DNA from: Verrucomicrobiia bacterium
Lineage (GTDB): Bacteria > Verrucomicrobiota > Verrucomicrobiia > JABWAM01
Direction: 5' to 3'
DNA length: 25,745 nt
Assembly: GCA_013360985.1 (NCBI GenBank)
Contig: JABWAM010000060.1
Location: 1 to 25,745, forward strand
Of this stretch, positions 23,359-25,745 are shown one piece after another (within the stretch, counting starts at the first letter, position 1; every line of letters starts with the position of its first letter). The position numbers and the translations under genes are program-made. Below the pieces are notes generated by a model, which saw only the letters and a list, made by a program, of their open reading frames with translations, made no database searches and was not told where the DNA came from.

Positions 23359-24600
23359 TCAGGGCGCGCCGTTCGGTTCGCCCTTCCGGAAAAGAGAGAA
23401 AAAGATCTCCTCGAGCCGCGTGGCGCGGCGGGGCCAGTCCCAATCGCGCGCGAATGCGGCGGCCTCGCGCGCAAGCGCGTTTCGCGCGGCGTCGTCCTTC
23501 AGGAGCGCGACGACCGCCGCCGCGAAGGCGTCGAGGTTTCCGACGGGAACCTTTCGCATCCCGCGCGGGTAGCAGTGGAGATAGCCCGGAAGATCGAACC
23601 CCACCACGGGCAGGCCGCAGCCCATCGCTTCCGCCGCCGCCATGCCGCCGGTGTCATGCGTTGGCGGATGGAGGAAGAGGCGCGAGGCTTTGAGCACTCG
23701 CCCTTTCGGTTCCCCATCAAGATAACCCAGAATCTCCGCATTCGCTCCGAGATGGAGCTCCGCGATCCGCGCTTCCATGCGCGGACGCAGGCTTCCCTCT
23801 CCGATGATCGCGAGCCGGGCGCGCGGGATCTCTCGAACTACTTTCGCCCAGAGATCGAGGAGGGGGAGGACTCCCTTCTGCGCGTGGAAACGCCCCACAA
23901 AACAGGCGTCCCACGTCTTCTCGGTCGGCTCGGGAACCGCTTTCATGCCGTCGAGATCAATGCCGCCATAGATCGGCCACGTTCGCGAAGCGGGGACGCC
24001 GTCCTCCGCCATGCGCTCGACGTCGAGCTGATTGCAGACCACCACGAAATCCGCTCCGCGACGGATGAGGGGATACGTCATTTGTTGAAGGAGGAACCAC
24101 GCGACCGAACGAAACGTGACCGGCAACCGTCCGCCGCGATACGCCTCGTCGCGTCGCGAGGGCCACGGCGGCGCGGCGAAGAAGTAGAACGCGGCCGCCC
24201 AGCGCGCCATCGGATGCCGACGGCGGAGCGCCCACGCCGGAAAGACATCGGGAGGACTGTCTCCCGCGCTGAAGACCACATGCCTTTCGCCAGAGGCGAG
24301 CCGAAGGGTTCGCGCGAAAAGGATCGCCCGCAAGGTCTTCACGAGGTAGTGGGCGGCGAAGTGAATCCGCATCCACCACGCACAGTCGAGGACGACGCGT
24401 TCCACGCCGGTGAGACCGTAGCGGTCGAGCATGGCGCTTCCCTCTTCGGTGACGTAGGCGGTGATCCGGTGCCCCCGCGCGAGCCATACGCGCGCGCACT
24501 CCATGAAGATCTTGTCGCCGCCCGAAACTCCCGGCCCGAGGGCGGCAAACGCCAGGATGTGAATATGGAAGCGGTCAGACGGCACGTCGGTCGCATTCAT
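23359..24600 (-). CDS. Family 4 glycosyltransferase, 413 aa
   Basis: A GT-B fold protein. The N-terminal acceptor domain begins FHIHILAFAALGPGVSGGDKIF, with the glycine-rich loop near residues 25-28. The C-terminal donor domain has CFVGRFHAQKGVLPLLD (about 228-245), ARLAIIGEGSL, and the nucleotide-sugar binding TGGMAAAEAMGCGLPVVGFD. This retaining transferase would build the glycan on the cytoplasmic side. Its ATG overlaps the stop of the upstream methyltransferase by 4 bp (ATGA), so it belongs to a minus-strand operon that converges on the sugar operon. Confidence 0.92.
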   Translation of the reverse strand: MNATDVPSDRFHIHILAFAALGPGVSGGDKIFMECARVWLARGHRITAYVTEEGSAMLDRYGLTGVERVVLDCAWWMRIHFAAHYLVKTLRAILFARTLRLASGERHVVFSAGDSPPDVFPAWALRRRHPMARWAAAFYFFAAPPWPSRRDEAYRGGRLPVTFRSVAWFLLQQMTYPLIRRGADFVVVCNQLDVERMAEDGVPASRTWPIYGGIDLDGMKAVPEPTEKTWDACFVGRFHAQKGVLPLLDLWAKVVREIPRARLAIIGEGSLRPRMEARIAELHLGANAEILGYLDGEPKGRVLKASRLFLHPPTHDTGGMAAAEAMGCGLPVVGFDLPGYLHCYPRGMRKVPVGNLDAFAAAVVALLKDDAARNALAREAAAFARDWDWPRRATRLEEIFFSLFRKGEPNGAP

Positions 24601-25337
24601 GCGCGCGAAGAACGGCTCGGGACGTGAACGGAAGAGTCGGACGCCTGCGCGCGTTCCCGGCCGGCCTCCATGTAGAGGCTATGAACGGCATGCCCCTCAA
24701 GCTCGATCAGGTCGAGGTCGGGAAAGGCGCCTTCTCGGAAACCGTGGCGGGAAATCTCCTCGAAGCCGGCCTGATGGAGGAGGAGCCGCATTTCGGCTTC
24801 GTCGTAGGCCCATTCATGACCTCGAATGAAGCGGCGTCTCCAGCGCGCAAACGGTCCGCTCGGGCGCTCATCTTTCGGGTGTCCCCAGAGGAGACGGCAG
24901 GCCGCCTGGGCGGGTCTGGCGCCGTCGGTGGGACGCCGCGACGCGGTCAGATAGGTGTGGCAGATCCACGCAAGATCAGGCACGGCGATCCGGAGGCGGC
25001 CTCCTGGAGCGAGCACTCGGCGACACTCTTTCGCCACATCGAGGGCCTGCCAACGTTCCAAGTGTTCCAGCACATGGGAGCAGTAGATGAAAGCCGCCGC
25101 TCCGTCGCGCAGAGGCAGCTTCCTGCGAATATCGACGAGTCGGATTCTGGGCCACGGAACATGGTAGCCCCGCGGCAACAACCCCGCCCGAACTGTCAGA
25201 CTTCGCAGAAACGGAAACTTGGAGAGTAAGGGGAGGGCGCCCCAATCGTAATTCTCCCATCCATCGATCCCGCTGGGGCCGCAACCCAGGTTGATCTTGA
25301 GGCCGGAGGGCGCAGCGTTGGAAGAATCGGCGATCAT
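24597..25337 (-). CDS. SAM-dependent methyltransferase-like protein, 246 aa
   Basis: The start is placed at ATG 25337: upstream sequence in this frame is not protein-like, and this ATG overlaps the stop of the preceding glycosyltransferase (ATGA). GLKINLGCGPSGIDGWENYDW (about 12-32) is motif I of the COG4627-type methyltransferases. FIYCSHVLEHLERWQAL and LAPGGRLRIAVPDLAWI follow. The C-terminal half (RRRFIRGHEWAYDEAEMRLLLHQAGFEE) is usual for this group, which is often encoded with cell-surface glycosyltransferases. Substrate unknown; a sugar or glycan methyl group is likely. Confidence 0.87.
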   Translation of the reverse strand: MIADSSNAAPSGLKINLGCGPSGIDGWENYDWGALPLLSKFPFLRSLTVRAGLLPRGYHVPWPRIRLVDIRRKLPLRDGAAAFIYCSHVLEHLERWQALDVAKECRRVLAPGGRLRIAVPDLAWICHTYLTASRRPTDGARPAQAACRLLWGHPKDERPSGPFARWRRRFIRGHEWAYDEAEMRLLLHQAGFEEISRHGFREGAFPDLDLIELEGHAVHSLYMEAGRERAQASDSSVHVPSRSSRA

Positions 25338-25745
25338 CCCCGAGGAGAGGTTTGCGCGACGAGCTGACGGAGGCAATCCTCGATGGCCGCAGCATTGCGT
25401 TCGCTGAAGCGTTCCTCCGCGTGGCGACGGCAACGCTGGCGAAGCCCTGGGTCGGAAGCCGAGGAGGCCAACCACTCCCGCAAAGCGGCCGAGAACGATT
25501 CCTCCGTCGGCTCCGCGAGTCTCCCAAGGCCTGGCGTCAGCGCTTCCCGCGAACCTCCGCGGTCGCTCGCAATGACCGGCAGGCCGCAGGAAAGACCTTC
25601 GCAAATGACGCGCGGGATTCCCTCCGTGAACAACGAGGGGACGAGGAACTCGTGTCCGCGTACGACCTGGAGACGGGCGCGCCGGTGTGGCGGCACCGCG
25701 ACGCCGCACGCTTCTGGGAGTCCAACGCCGGCGCCGGTCCCCGAG
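25334..25745 (-). CDS. Family 4 glycosyltransferase, C-terminal part (runs off the right edge)
   Basis: The visible 136 codons hold the donor-binding end of a GT4 enzyme. LVPSLFTEGIPRVICEGLSCGLPVIASDRGGSREAL is the PS-x-x-EG...E-x-x-x-CG-x-PV block that grips the nucleotide-sugar, followed by the C-terminal helical tail. The frame stays open to base 25745, so the start lies beyond the window. Its stop overlaps the methyltransferase ATG by 4 bp. Donor and acceptor are unknown. Confidence 0.88.
   Translation of the reverse strand, partial: SGTGAGVGLPEACGVAVPPHRRARLQVVRGHEFLVPSLFTEGIPRVICEGLSCGLPVIASDRGGSREALTPGLGRLAEPTEESFSAALREWLASSASDPGLRQRCRRHAEERFSERNAAAIEDCLRQLVAQTSPRG

Noticed and set aside
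25338..25709. An upstream extension of the minus-strand methyltransferase (370 aa in total)
   Set aside because: The extra 124 residues are the out-of-frame reading of the GT4 C-terminus. The ATG at 25337 has the ATGA overlap and precedes the family's N-terminus.
1..25745. CRISPR arrays, tRNA or rRNA genes, transposases
   Set aside because: I saw no regularly spaced repeats, no tRNA-like cloverleaf ending in CCA, no rRNA sequence and no transposase motif.

Overview
The window is GC-rich bacterial chromosome. It holds a housekeeping left end (about 1-6400) and a surface-polysaccharide locus (about 6500 to the right edge). The organism looks Gram-negative: there is a lipoprotein, a heptosyltransferase-type GT9 and a nucleotide-sugar/O-antigen style cluster. 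Most start codons lack a Shine-Dalgarno sequence. I would guess a Verrucomicrobiota-like or related lineage, mainly from the tiny COX24/bS22-like gene and the overall gene style; this guess is weak.

Layout. 1-169: 5' end of a methyltransferase gene on the minus strand. 287-2115: a 29-residue basic ribosomal-type protein and a TPR lipoprotein. 2326-3383: an ElaB/YqjD - YqjE - YqjK-like membrane cassette. 3499-4101: an exported cyclophilin. 4195-6397 (minus): a GT9 glycosyltransferase and a PfkB-type (KDG-like) sugar kinase. 6521-6724: a broken remnant of a heptose-1-phosphate guanylyltransferase gene. 6749-10133 (minus): a YfhO-type giant membrane protein and a methyltransferase. 10255-13285 (plus): a small membrane protein, a GT-C-like membrane protein and an SDR epimerase. 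13436-14617: a DUF4143 AAA ATPase. 14622-22604: the sugar operon, made of a frameshifted hddC, hddA, a GDP-fucose-synthase-like SDR, a ColD-like PLP enzyme, a cobalamin-type radical SAM protein, split transketolase N and C halves and a GT2. A Nudix hydrolase follows at 22611-23171. 23359-25745 (minus): two GT4 glycosyltransferases flanking a methyltransferase, translationally coupled.

How it fits together. hddA and hddC point to GDP-D-glycero-alpha-D-manno-heptose. Downstream lie an Fcl/ColC-like reductase, a DegT-fold protein whose PLP lysine is replaced by histidine (the ColD/RfbH 3-dehydratase signature), a radical SAM enzyme and a two-subunit transketolase. Together they look like a pathway for an unusual deoxy and possibly branched or chain-extended sugar. 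The glycosyltransferases, GT-C-like proteins and methyltransferases would assemble and decorate the glycan.

The most notable structural observations are three. hddC is frameshifted by a perfect 10-bp tandem duplication. A truncated, mosaic second hddC copy lies 8.1 kb upstream and shares 99 identical bases with it. The segment between the two copies carries the YfhO, GT-C-like, SDR and DUF4143 genes.
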